This document shows positions 10,801-22,816 of a DNA stretch of 64,000 bases, piece by piece (the stretch's first letter is position 1; each line of letters starts with the position of its first letter). A program made the position numbers and the translations under genes. Source of the stretch: Ceratodon purpureus (Eukaryota > Streptophyta > Bryopsida > Pseudoditrichales > Ditrichaceae); the NCBI GenBank assembly GCA_014871385.1, contig CM026425.1:8595243-8659242 (forward strand), given 5' to 3'. The notes below the pieces were generated by a model. The model made no database searches. It was given only the letters and a program-made list of their open reading frames with translations, and was not told where the DNA came from.

Positions 10801-13378
10801 TCACAGTGGTAACAAGATTTGTAAAGTTAAAATTATGTTATGTACAGGATTAAAGGACTATGATAAATATTTCTGTAATTGAATTGGATAATAAATCTTT
10901 GCTAATTTTATCAAATTTTCATCTGAATATAAAGATTTATTTTAAGGTTTAAGTAAAGGTGACAGCATTGTTGGAATAAGAAATTGATTTTAAGAAATTT
11001 CTAAATAAATGATTTGTTTGTTTAATCCTTCAATACCTTGACGGTCGAGTCCTTTAATTCTTTAATCATGGAAGAGTTAGATGGTCTCTCCACTAGATTC
11101 CTTATTAAGTATTAAAAAGTTTGGTGATTTTTCAACTTTAAAAAATTTATTTTAGTCTCCTTTGAAAACAAAAAAAGATGAGAATATACTATTCTATGAA
11201 TTTTAGCTACATTCTTTTTCTTAGAGGTAGATATTTAGATTTGATTTCAAGTATTTAAACTAAAAAATGAGAAGAAAACTTAGGGACCTTGACCTCAAAT
11301 TTTAAACAACTTTGTTTTTAAAATACTATTAATGAGAGTATTATCTAATACAACATTTTCAACTTCTTTATAATATTTGATATTAAAAAAGAATATTACT
11401 TGTTGTATTCATGATATAGTGTTGTAGGATATAAGCCTGGAAGTTTAGAAGATACTTTAACAAAAAAGATCCAGAATCTTCAAGAAAATTTAAAAAAATG
11501 TAAAAGTGATTTGAAAGATAGTGAAGAAAATCGTGTATTATGTGAAAAGATGATGCAAGATTTTAAGAAAGAAACACATCAATATAGGTTGCGTATGCTT
11601 GAAAGTGGAAAAAAACTACAATTGATGAAACGCAAAGAACCTCTAAGTAGTGATTGTATAAAAATAAAAAAATTACTGGAAAATTTGGAAGAAGTCGAGA
11701 ATGAGAATAGAGAACTTAAAAAAGCTGTTATGGTTGGTCAAGAAACTACTATATACAAATTAAAGAAAGAGGTATATAATTTGTTATATATTTATCTAGT
11801 TTTTTAAATTTCACTTTGTACATTCACTTAAAAAATATGAAATCTCTAAATATAATTTGAAAATTTTATTAATTGAAAATAATTACATTCATTAGGTAAC
11901 AAATCTCAAACGTTTGTGTTTTCAAATGGGAAAAGAAGATGCAGAGTGTGACATTCATGAATATGATTTACCTCCTGTCGAAGACGCAACAATTCCAGAT
12001 AAAGAAGATGAAATAATTCAATTAAAATTTGAACGTGATCAAGCTGTTTGGAAACTTGGCCAATTAGAGCGTCGTATGCACATATTGTTTGAATCTGCAC
12101 TCCAAGATCAAGGAAAAACAAAAATTACATGTGAATATTTTATTCCACCAACTACTCCTCCTCATGCATTTGCAGGGAGAAAACTTATAATTCAAGAACC
12201 AAATGCAATTTCTTTAATGCGGGAATTCACAAGGAAGGTTCTACCAATTGGATCATCCCCACGTGAAAAAGAATTGGAAGGTCTAGTTGAAGGATTATTA
12301 AGAATCATAGAAAAAAAGCGTGTGGAAGTTCAGGAATTACAAGAAACATGTCATAATTCTATTAAACATATAGAACGTGGCAAACAACTTCAACAACAAA
12401 TGGAAGAACTAAAACAAAAATCAAGGAAAAATAATGAATGTTGTCAATCAGGATTAAATCATCACAAAATAATTGATGGTTAGATATTTTTATTCTTTTA
12501 GGATTATTTTTAATTTATTCATTATTTTATAAAAATATAGATTTAAATATTAAAAGTTTGTGGAGGCTTATATGATGTATCATATTTTGTGCAGAATTGA
12601 AAAGTGATGTTGAAAAGTTGACACAATCAAATTCAAATTTGATGCATGCTCTTAAGGAAGTAGAAGATTCTTATTTAGAATTACGAGAAAAGGTTAGTTT
12701 TTCCATTTTGACTGGTTCTATTTTTATTTTTTCAAATAAGTCAATATATTTATACTTCTATATTAAAAACATTAGATTTTAATTTTAAATGATTGAATTA
12801 AAAATTACTATTATATCATATTTAGCTAACATATAGTGATTCAACTGTATCATTTGATCTAAATCTTCTAGTTCCACGAAGCAACAAAAGATAAATTTTC
12901 TCCAAGAAAACGTTGTTCTTTTAACGAAGAGGAACAACATGACCTATCTGATTCGGATGTACAAATGCAAGAAATATCAAGATTACAAAAAGAATTGGGA
13001 GAGAAATCACAAAGTATTAGTGATTTGCAATCTCAATTAGAAGCTCGAGATGATGAATTGGATTATCTTCATGGACAATTGGCAATTCAAGAAGCTTTAG
13101 AAGTTGAACAAGATGAAAAGATTACCAAAGAAGAACTCGCTAAAGAAAATACCAATGTTGACAAACTTTCTCTTGAAGATTTGCAGATGGCAAATGAAGA
13201 ACTTTCCAAGGTAAAATTGAACCAGTGTTAAATATGTACATATCATTTTATTGAGACCTATAATTTTCTATATTTAAAAAAATCTTGTATCTTGTAGGTA
13301 TGTGATCAATATGAAGAACTTCTTGAAAGGCAAGCTGAGCAACTAGGAATTTCTTTTGAACCGCTTAGAAATACTTAA
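7830..13378 (+). CDS. Twelve-exon gene for an 864-residue coiled-coil protein, not recognised
   Basis: Twelve exons join in frame with GT-AG introns: 7830-7970, 8123-8347, 8604-8767, 8905-8977, 9242-9299, 9711-9973, 10479-10704, 11428-11771, 11896-12478, 12595-12692, 12872-13210, 13298-13378; total 2595 nt. The first ATG follows stops and opens a Ser/Glu-rich N-terminus (MEISSRDGSRDVDKSQ). Most of the rest is charged heptad-like helix, for example KRLQMVVKEKEDIIVTLQNA, LEEVENENRELKKAV and ISDLQSQLEARDDELDYLHG. A non-helical, proline-containing stretch (EYFIPPTTPPHAFAGRKL) interrupts exon 9. No signal peptide or membrane segment. Long coiled coils of this kind occur in centrosomal/ciliary, motor-adaptor and structural proteins; I cannot assign one. 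Exons 8-12 are much more AT-rich than exons 1-6. Intron 6 carries a dispersed repeat. A decayed partial copy lies at 21322-22065. Confidence 0.85.
10046..10384. repeat. Dispersed repeat, copy 2, inside intron 6 of the coiled-coil gene
   Basis: Direct-orientation relative of 6500-6803 with many substitutions and small indels. It lies wholly between the donor at 9974 and the acceptor at 10478, so it does not disrupt coding. Confidence 0.8.
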
Positions 13379-14553
13379 AGGACTTGATAATATTTGGTAA
13401 TTGATTGCATCAATTCATATTCTGCCTTATATTACTCTCAAAGTATAAAAAAATACAAAATATTAAACTTCTATAATTATTTTTTAAATAAAATTATGTT
13501 ATAAGATGAGTTCCTTATATACACTATAGAATAAAATGTACATTCAGTATTAATATTTGACATTTTTAAATGAAATGAACAAACTATCATTCAATCAAAT
13601 AATCCATTGAATTACTAGATTATCATACAACAAACTTTCATTCTGTTTCAAGTAACTTATACATAAAAGAATTTGATTATAAATACACACTAAAATAAAT
13701 GAGAGCATAAAATAAATGAAATTAGTTAAAATCTGTTTATGAATGTTTATAAAAAGAACTTTGATTGATTATCCTTTAAACCACCAATTTCAACAATCTT
13801 ATCAATATACAAGGAAGGTTGCTTTTAAAAGCAACTATTTTCCTTCTAGAAATATGGTTTTAATGAGGAATGGATTTTTTTTTTTTAAAAAAATTTAGCT
13901 CCTTCTGCTAAATTTCCTAGGCTATGCAAAAAACACATTATTTTCAACAATTCAACTTTTTTGGAAATTTTCGAAATTACCAACTCTTAAAAGTTTTAGA
14001 TATACTTTTAAAGGAATCCTGAAATAGCCTAATGGTTGGCTATTTTCAAAGTACTAATTTTCAAAGTAATTAGTACTTTGAGATCCATATTTGACATACA
14101 TGCTTCTTCATAACCAAAGTTTGTGATACTCTTTCTGATACCCAAACCCACCATCTACTTTGTCCCAATGCTTGACATGCAGTTGGTTTACTAGCCCTTG
14201 TAAATAATAAAATTGTGGTGGTTTTGAGTATCGCAAATGGTGGCTGCAAGAGAAGTCTGCAATACAGTTATTGAGAAGGGGTGGTTTAAGGACAATCGAC
14301 CTTCTTGTGACTCAAGTGGGAGTCACCAACATCTTCCCAGAATTGTGATTGATGCATTCTACTTGCCATAAAAAGTTCAAATGATGTGAAGTTTGAAAAG
14401 TGTTGTAAACCAAACAATGCACTTCAAATGTTGAGATGAATAATGGGTAATGAGTATTGGGTGATACGATGCACCGTCTTTTGAAAATAACATGATACAA
14501 GCACGCCAAACTCGTAAAAAGTTGAAACCAGGTCCTAAAGCAACAATGTCATT
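13379..14553. other. Spacer between convergent genes
   Basis: AT-rich 3' flanks of two converging genes. No coding region or recognisable element seen. A small palindromic patch (AGTACTAATTTTC / AATTAGTACTTTG) is near 14050-14085. Confidence 0.5.
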
Positions 14554-16691
14554 TTAAAGCTTCAGATGGCCTCTGGCAGACGCCAAGGTTTTTGTGTTCT
14601 CCAATAATTTCTGTGGACCATGCAGAAAATAAGCAACGTAAGAAGATACTTCAGCACCTAATAAAATATACAAGACCATGCACAAGATGTAACAAACCGT
14701 TTACATATATAACGAAGTTGCCATCTCCAATTCAGCATAAATAAACCAAAAATGAAAACTCTTGACGAATTCACCTCTCGCATAAAAGTGGCAACAGCCT
14801 TTGCACCCTCTGTTGCTAGCTCCAAAACCTTCTCGAAAGTTTCTATTGGAACCTTTGAATCCATCTGTGAAGGGAGTTCAGAGGAGGAAAAACACAACAT
14901 TACTCCCCTTGCGCCCAGAGTAAAAGCAATAATCTGACACTCTAAGGAAAAACAATATGAATTCTAGCACGCTTCTAGAACGGAATCTAATGCTAAATAA
15001 CTGCTATTTAGACTAGAGAAACCGAGTAGTTGAACCAACTTGATAGACTAGTATAATGACAAAACAGGACTTGCATTCAGATCCAATATAAACATGAATT
15101 GATGGTAGGCACGCTCCAACCCCACTTATAATACAAAGGTAAAAATGATAAACACTCACTTGCAAAAGTGACAGCTTTTCCAGCTTTGGAAAGTATCCGA
15201 CCACTAAATCTGGTCCACCGCCACTGTCCTCTTGGTAATTCAAATCTGTAAAAGCGTGTGCCGATCGAAGAAAAATCAATACATCCAGTTATGCAATAAA
15301 TAGACATAGCTTCGATTACAGTCCATATTCAAGGTTTAGGGCTCATGAAAAAACAAGATAGCTTACAAAGTTATTTCAAGATTTGATGTCAGATGTGAGC
15401 CTTATATAAAGAGAAGTCTGAATCCTATTTCGTGTTGATGCGGGTTCAGCCAAATTGAAGAACAATGTTTCCTCTAAAAGTATTTGAAATAGCTAACTAC
15501 ATTGTACCAGAAACAAAAAACAAATATGGGAAACTGAAATACCTAACAAAGGAGTAGAATTCAGATATCCAGCAGCACATGAAACAACAAGATCGCGCAT
15601 TGGAATTCCAGCATCAGCCAGTGCTATAGAAGCAGCATTGATACATGCTGCTCTCGTTCCTGCAAAGCTCATGCGAAGATCAAATAAGCTTATGTTTTTA
15701 CTTCAATTGAGAGTGATCACGAGTGACAGAAGCAAGCACGGCCACAACAAGCTGACCCTAGATCATCCTCTACCCGCAGATTTTCCTTCGAGAATATGAA
15801 ACATTTTTCTTTAACATTTATCTAAACCTAATCTGTCATACACTTGATTGCCTTAACGACAACAGGATGATTCATAATAACAAACAGAATGATTAACATT
15901 ACGCATTCACTTTAGATTGCCAGGAAGAGTACCTCCGTCCGCTTGAAGGACCTGGACATATATATCTATCTGCAGACAAGTGGAATGTGAGTTAAAACAA
16001 AAACGGACACGATAAGGACCTTGATGAACACAGCGTCTTTTCCTATGATATATCAAAGATCTAAAATCAGAACAACCTCATAAACATACACAAAGTCTAA
16101 CTCTGAAATGCCTTACTACTCTTAAAGGGTTGTTCCGACTTATGAATGCCGAGGGCAGAAATATACTTCAAATTAAAAAACAAAAAGGGAATCAAACCTG
16201 GGTACGTGGTAACAAGTGTGTCATAATAGCTGCTTCCATTGTTTGACCGATGACGAGGGAAAGTTCTGTAGAACGTCTGCAGAAATCAAACAAAATAAGA
16301 AAAACGTGAGTAACGTACTCAAAGTTTGGGTCACTCACGATCTCAACGCAGAATTGCTCAACAAAAAGAAACCAAATAGCGAGTTCTCATAGCTAGGAAA
16401 GACCGCACATATGTACCTGTCAGTCTTGCCTCGGCGTCTTCGTTCCCCAGTGCTGAAGGTAGCCATGCTGTACTCACACCGGACAAGAGCTCTGTCATGC
16501 AGCTGGTGCGTCCTGTTGGAAACCTCATGTGGGCCATACACGACAGCCATAACCTTAGTATTGCCCATGTGGAAGAGGGCGGAGCCATCAGCAGAGGGAA
16601 CAACACCAACGACAGCATGCATGTGCCGCATCTCATGAGGACGGCGACCGTCGAGACGGAGACCCTCGGGACTCACATACTCCGTCGTCAT
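14554..16691 (-). CDS. RRP41: Exosome complex core subunit RRP41 (RNase PH fold)
   Basis: Seven coding exons (minus): 16691-16417, 16276-16198, 15969-15933, 15659-15543, 15245-15160, 14864-14775, 14610-14554; 741 nt, 246 residues, close to the roughly 240 usual for plant RRP41. All junctions keep frame. The protein begins [20 protein letters not shown], carries the RNase PH motifs ([35 protein letters not shown]), then [85 protein letters not shown], and ends [18 protein letters not shown]. It is a ring subunit of the nuclear and cytoplasmic RNA exosome in 3'-5' RNA processing and decay; plant RRP41 is reported to retain phosphorolytic activity (family knowledge). A methionine 29 codons upstream is open in frame, but MTTEYV is the family start. 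Confidence 0.97.
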
Positions 16692-17403
16692 TATCAAACC
16701 CTGTCCATCCACACAATGCCAAATGAGTAACAATCTCTCCACGCAATCACTGACCCAAAAGGAAAAAGAAAAACCCAAAACCTACTCAAAACAACCACCA
16801 CAAACATTGCCCAACTGACGACCATCCTCAGCAATCACTTCAGCCCTCCATCAAATCCCACAAAACCCTAATCTCGAAAAATTCTCAAAAACTCTGCACC
16901 AGACTCCAGGCCTAACCACTAGATTTCTAACACATAGTTAAGTCTAACGTCGAGATAAAAGCATTATGTGTAACACGACGCGCTACACAGCTCAATCTAA
17001 TAACAATACACCAACAGACTCACGATTCTCGTACGACCAGACTCAAAACCAGTGCAACAGGCCAAACATAATTCGTTGCAAATGAAATTTTCAGGCACTT
17101 ACAAATCAATGATCGAGAATCCGAGGATGGGTTCGAGAGTAGACGAGCGTCAATCAATACTCCCCCAATCTGAATGAATTGAAGCTCAACTGTAAATGCA
17201 GCATCGTCTCTCGGTGTCAAACAATACCAGAAATTTGCAGCTAATTTCGATGTGGTTCCTAGATTGGTAACTATATTTCGATGTGAGTTACATGGTGAGC
17301 ATGTTTGCTTCGATGTTGATGCGTAAACTGATGACGATCCGAGTGTGGAAAATCTGTGGGTTTTCACTTTCTCTCGGAGTCTGCTTCTTAAACCCTAAAC
17401 CCT
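16692..17403 (-). promoter_or_regulatory. RRP41 upstream region with telo-boxes
   Basis: The plus strand reads AAACCCTAA at 16863-16871 and two AAACCCT units at about 17388-17403. Such telo-boxes are common in promoters of plant genes for ribosome biogenesis and RNA processing (established knowledge), which fits RRP41. Which bases are promoter and which are 5' UTR cannot be seen; an acceptor-like CAG just before the start codon leaves room for a 5' UTR intron. Confidence 0.5.
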
Positions 17404-17435
17404 GGAGGAGTCTTCTGGGATGCCAAAACCCAATC

Positions 17436-17560
17436 CCCCCAAAACCGTCACTATATCCAAAACCGTCAATCCACCCAAAACCGTCACTTTGCCCAAAACC
17501 GTCACTTTGCCCAAAACCGTCACTTTGTTGAAAATTGTTACTTTATCCAAGACCTCATTG
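17436..17560. repeat. Minisatellite, 18-bp unit
   Basis: About five to six head-to-tail copies of an 18-bp unit of the form CCCAAAACCGTCACTTTG, the middle three nearly perfect and the outer ones degenerate (the last reads TTGAAAATTGTTACTTTAT). Open frames through it are repeat artefacts. Confidence 0.88.
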
Positions 17561-17639
17561 TACAATATCCAAACTCATATTAAACCGGTACTCCCCCACT
17601 CACTTCCGAGGTTACCTCCCCTTTTGAACTACTGCTCTG

Positions 17640-17950
17640 ATTGCTTGAGAGCTCCGAGAGAAGTGGAGAGGCCTCACAGGAATAGGGTTCCAAATGGTGA
17701 GAGTCTATCTCTGCCTTATATACGCGGACTCCGGTTTAAAGGGGAAGTTCATGAGCCCATCCGTGCTCAATGCTAAGGTTACCTTGGTATTTCTTAATTT
17801 GGAGGTTAATAGAACTTGACTACTGATATGATTTGCAGAAAGCTCCAATAGATCGAAGTGGAAAGCCCTCATAGATTAGGGTTACAAATGGTAGAGAGTG
17901 TGTCCCCTCTATATATACCCGTACCTCGGGTTTAAGTGGTGTCATAGTTG
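17640..17950. repeat. Two diverged direct repeats of about 110 bp
   Basis: 17640-17755 and 17838-17950 share the same order of blocks: AGCTCC, GAAGTGGA, TAGGGTT.CAAATGGT, a CCTCTATATA-like stretch, and CGG.TTTAA. Divergence is high. They resemble copies of a short AT-box-containing module; function unknown. Confidence 0.65.
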
Positions 17951-20900
17951 GCTCTAGCAACTACATTATGGAGAGAGGAGAGAAATTTTTGCCCAATTAG
18001 AGGAGTTGACATGCTAACTCACCTTGTAACTCTTTTCCATGATTAAAGTTATGATAGAATTTTATGAATTTTTAATAAATTTTTGGATGTTGTATCACCT
18101 TCTTTGACACCTCTATTATCTACTCTTTTTGTAGATTTTGGATACATAGTGAATATGGAATGTATGTTTTTGATAGATTGTGTTGATTTTTAGTGGCGTG
18201 ATGGTTTGGGATATGTCTTTTAATTTTGGTTTTTTGTGTTGCAAGCTCTATCCATTTGGCCTTTGGTCTCTATAGAAATCTAGGTATTGTAAAGTATTCA
18301 ATACTTGGATTTTTTTGTAAAAGAAAATAGATGGAATGTGTCTAAGTGGATGAATATGTTGTAAATTTTTTTATTTTTGAATTTATTTTTAAATTAGACA
18401 TTTCTTATTACAAGGAATTTTCACCCTACAATGATCGTTTTGCAATGCAGTGTTAGTCCACATTGTTCATTTAGTGATTCTTAGTAAATTAAATATGAGT
18501 TAATTACTTTTCCTTCAACTAAGGTAGAAAGGTCTAAAACTCATTGATTTAGCTCTACCTTCTCAGCAAAAACCTTTAGCTTTGGCTTCTTCTTTTGAAC
18601 ATTTAACGCTTGAAATAGTTTTAAAACACTCTTCTACTTTTACCTCCCACTATCTTAAAAATAACAGCATCAACAATCACCTCAATATAAGCCGCGCAGA
18701 AAAACAAGTTCCGTAGTCATTTATGGTTACTTGGGCTTTTTTTAATCATTTAAAGCCATTTGGGCTTTTTGTTGGCAATTGGGCTTGTAGATTTATTGAG
18801 AGCTCGTGCACAACTTGCGCAATGTTCCACTAGATTGGTTGCCATTGTTATACCCTCTTTTCAAAAAAAATCTAAAGCAATAAATTTATATATATTTAGA
18901 CCACCATAAAAAAATTAATGTATATGAATGCATATAATTTTTAATATTTATGTAGATTCTCTATAATTTGGATTTTGATTCTTTGATAAAAATATTTTTT
19001 TAATAAAATTTAAAATAAAATAAATTAAAATGTTAAGTTTCTTATGCCATAAGAAATTTAAATTTTCAATATCAAATAGTAAAGGTATATTTCAAAATAA
19101 AGCTTTAGTATATTTTACTTTAAAGGCATCATAAATTTGGTGCGCCATATCTACCTTCTTGCGCACCATATGTGCCTTCTTGCGCACCATGTCTACCTTC
19201 TAATGCACCATGTTTATCTTCTTGGGCACCATTCATTTGAAAATCATGTTATGTAGGAATTTTGTATAAATATGTTAAAAAAGTTCACGTATTATTCATT
19301 CAATAGCATTTTAATTTTATTTAATATTCATCAATACAAAATAATCATGTTGTAATATAAATTTTGGTATGTCATATATTTAATGCAAATTAGAAAACCT
19401 TGTTTTTAAATCATTTCTTTTAATTTCTCCATGTGAATTTGGAAATGATATCAAACTGTAAATTCTAATAATATTGTTATAGAAATGATTGCTTCACATT
19501 ATAACTATTTATATATATATATTACTTCTATTTTTTAATTTTTTTTAATAGCCGTATATGGCTCTCAACAAAAAAATTGCATTTCATAAGAAATAAAAAT
19601 CCAATATGTAACATAAAAAGATTAAAATAATATTTAAGATATTTAAAAATGTCTTCTGTAGTTTTTGAATCATTTTAATAGGACTTGTCTCTTCTTCATG
19701 TCATGATGTTTTAGAAATATGAATATGAATTTACAAATTACATACTATCCTTGAAGCATGTCAAACTTATCAGATCCACGAGTCCTGGTGACATAGGGAT
19801 TGACAAAGTCTGACCCAATGTCAAGATTGTTGAAGTGTTGGGACAAAAGATGGGGAGGGTTCATAAGCTCCAAGATTGGACTATACCATCATGCACAGTC
19901 CTGCATATGCTATGCCACCTTCTCAGGATTCTATCCACGAGGTCTTGGCATAGTAGGCTTGAAATTTCCCCCATTTGTATTCATTAGAAATGGTTTAGCA
20001 ACAATTTTAAAAAATAAATGTATTAAATAAATGTATTGATTTGAATAGAACTTATCATGCAAACAAATTTGTTATTGAACAATGCTGCTAACTTCATGAA
20101 AATGTTCGTTTGAAATCACAATAAAAAAATACCTTTAAAATGTTTGAAATATCTTCAATTTTAACAAAGTAGATATGCACATATTCTAAATGACGTTCTA
20201 GTTGCACCATCTTTTTAAAAAATTACTCAGTTCTAGTTCGGTTTAGTATTTTGTGTGGAAGATATGTAGAATTAGCTCCCTGTCGAGTGTGTTGCATCAT
20301 CAAGAGATTTAACTCTAGCATCTTCGTTGTGTGTAGCTGAGGTGAAATCAGTACATAGCCATTGCGAGATATCTTGGCGGTTTGGTCCGCTTGAGAAGGG
20401 GTCTTTGCACTACCACACCGCAACGTGGCGCTTCAGTGCTCTGAGTAGAACTTCCGCCGAAGCGGAGATCACATCTGGATCGACAACAGAATGTGTGGCT
20501 CTTTGCAAAGCTCAGATCGCATGGGAATGAGATGTAACTAAGCTAATGCCTATGTTCGTTCCATCCTGCCAACTGCACCATAAGAGTTGCGTCGCCACTC
20601 CAGGCTTCACGAGGAGCTGAGTGACCCGAATACACGGTCCAGACCGTGGTGGAGGGTGCTGAAGAGCAACATGATACCCAAGAGCTACATGAAACTTCAC
20701 ATAGAAGCAATACGCTACAATAGAACCCCGATAATTGGTTGCAAAGATAGCTTTGCATCGCTCGGAGTCAAACAAACAATGACTCCTCAACCTTGAGCTA
20801 GTGATGGTAATTCTTTTCCCTGGTATGTAATTTCCTTCCTCGACGTCAGGTATGTAATTTTGCTTTTGCTTGAAGTTTTGATTTTTGTACTACATGCCTC

Positions 20901-21321
20901 AAAAATAATGAGATGCACAAATTCTTGATGAACTTGAAATTCTTCAACTTTTATTATTTCATTGCCGAAGAAGCTTAAGAGCACTTTAGAGCAACATTTT
21001 ATTCTTTAAAAAATCTCATTGACGAGTTTGAATCCAAAAATCTAGGCAATTTGAATGCCACTCCTCTTGAAGACAAGCGTTCAAGTTTAAAAAACATATA
21101 AATTTTTATCTCAAGATTATAATTTGCTATTTGTTTAGAACTAGAACCCCTAATGTTTTCAAGCCGTGATTCATGACTTACTCAATCAATAAGTTGATCT
21201 TTGCTCTCGAGAGCTAACAAAACATCTAAGGTTTTCTTTCATAATTTATTCATACTTGCGATCATGAACAACTCTCCTAGCAATACCACATAAGGAACGT
21301 AGATTAATAAAAACTAACTAC
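17951..21321. other. AT-rich intergenic region
   Basis: No gene supported. It holds the 21-bp minisatellite at 19141-19234 and a more GC-rich patch at about 20370-20800 with short open frames on both strands but no recognisable protein. The patch includes a CACGGTCCAGACCGTG palindrome near 20634-20649. Confidence 0.5.
19141..19234. repeat. Minisatellite, 21-bp unit
   Basis: About four and a half copies of a 21-bp unit, TGCGCACCATATGTGCCTTCT and variants, embedded in AT-rich DNA. Confidence 0.82.
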
Positions 21322-22065
21322 ATTGTTGGAATAAAAATTTAATTTTAAGAAATTCCCAAATAAATACTAAATTTTCTTAGATCTTAATCATTTAATAGCT
21401 TGATGGTCCAATTTTTTAATTCTTTAATCATGGAAAAGCTTGACGGTCTCTCTACTAGATATTTCTAAAAATATAGAAAAATTTATAGATATTTTTTATT
21501 CTTTTAAAATCATTTAAAACTTATTTCTTATTTTATAAAAATACAAATTTAAACATAAAAAGTTTGTAGGTGCTTACATAATGTATCACATCTTGTACAG
21601 AATTGAAAAGTGATGTTGAAAGGTTGATGCAATCAAATTCAAGTTTTTAATGCATGCTCTTAAGGAACTAGAAGATTCTTATATAAAATACAAGAAAAGG
21701 GATTGACTTAGAAAAACCAATATATCATGTTCAACTAATATTCAATGATTCAACTTTATCATTTGATCTAAATTTTTTAGTTCTACAAAGCGACCAAAGA
21801 CAAATTTTCTCTACAAAAACGATGTTCTTTATCAAAGAGGAACAACATGACTTTTTTGATTTGGATGTCCAAATGTAAAAAATATTAAGATTAAAAAAAG
21901 AATTAGAAGAGAAATCACAAAGTATTAATGATTTGAAATCTCAAGTAGAAGCTCAAGATAATGAATTAGATTATCTTCATAGGCAATTAGCAATTCAAGA
22001 AGCTTTAGGAGTTAAACAAGATGAAAAGATTACCAAAGAATAGTTGACTACAAAAAATAGTGATG
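21322..22065 (+). pseudogene. Truncated genomic copy of part of the coiled-coil gene
   Basis: 21322-21460 matches intron 7 of the coiled-coil gene (about 10970-11100: GTTGGAATAA..., TTTAATTCTTTAATCATGGA, GACGGTCTCTCTACTAGAT). It then jumps to the end of intron 9 (TTTTATTCTTTTA at about 21490, corresponding to about 12490), skipping exons 8 and 9. It continues through exon 10 (GAATTGAAAAGTGATGTTGA at 21600), a shortened intron 10 and exon 11 to about 22065. The copy has in-frame stops, frameshifts and single-base losses, so it is not functional. Because introns are present it arose by DNA duplication, not reverse transcription. Confidence 0.9.
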
Positions 22066-22529
22066 CCATGCTAACTATTGGTCACAACAATGATGCTTAC
22101 GGTGTGTTGCTTTATAGAAGCCAACTCTTACTGGATTGGATGAAGTTATAGTTAAAGGCCAACAAGGGCAACTTAGGCATCTTCAGATAAATGGAGGTAC
22201 ATTAAATTATGGAGGAACAATAAAGGCTAAAGAGACATGAGAGAATTGCATGGACATAGTTTTTGTTAAAAAGAAGATGATACATGAAATTGAAAAAAAG
22301 TCAAAAGAAGGTGGATGAAGAAAACAAGCATAAACATTATGATCTTTGCATGCCCACTGGCATTGATTTGTAACCAAAGAAAAGGCCAACTACCATGAAA
22401 GAAGTTAAAATACCACTAACAAGAAACAATTGGATCTCGGTGTTTAAAGGGGAGGTAGAATGGCGGGACAATAGTTTTCAAAGGAATTCGAAGGTTGCTT
22501 TATTTTTGGTTGGAATGATTTGGGAAATC

Positions 22530-22816
22530 CGCAACGGTCATGATGTGAAGCTTAAACTAAACAATAATGCTCCAATTTTTTGCAAGCCATATCAATATTG
22601 CGCAATTTAGACACGATTAATAAAAAACGGAACATAGAGTTATTGGATGTAGGATTGATGGTTCTTTCCTATGTCAAATCTTCTTTTACTACAAGAATGC
22701 CTTGCAAGAAGGATATCTACAACAATAAAACCAAACAAAGATTCTGTAGAGATTATAGACCCATAAACAAACAAAAATAATGGAGACAAATATGCTACGC
22801 CACCACGAATTACCTA
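22530..22816 (+). pseudogene. Decayed Ty3/gypsy reverse transcriptase fragment
   Basis: Broken plus-strand frames give pieces that fit the start of a gypsy reverse transcriptase: NNAPIFCKPYQYC (the PI..RPYR block before RT), then KKDIYNNKTKQRFCRDYRPI (the KKDG...R.CVDYR.LN block), then DKYATPPR in another frame. Several stops and shifts; much older than the element at 221-6265 and of a different lineage. It ends where the inverted-repeat element at 22817 begins. Confidence 0.65.

Noticed and set aside
22395-22529. Start of an apparent gene (MKEVKIPLTRNNW...)
   Set aside because: Short, no splice context; the downstream part matches a decayed gypsy RT, so this is probably part of the same old insertion or chance.
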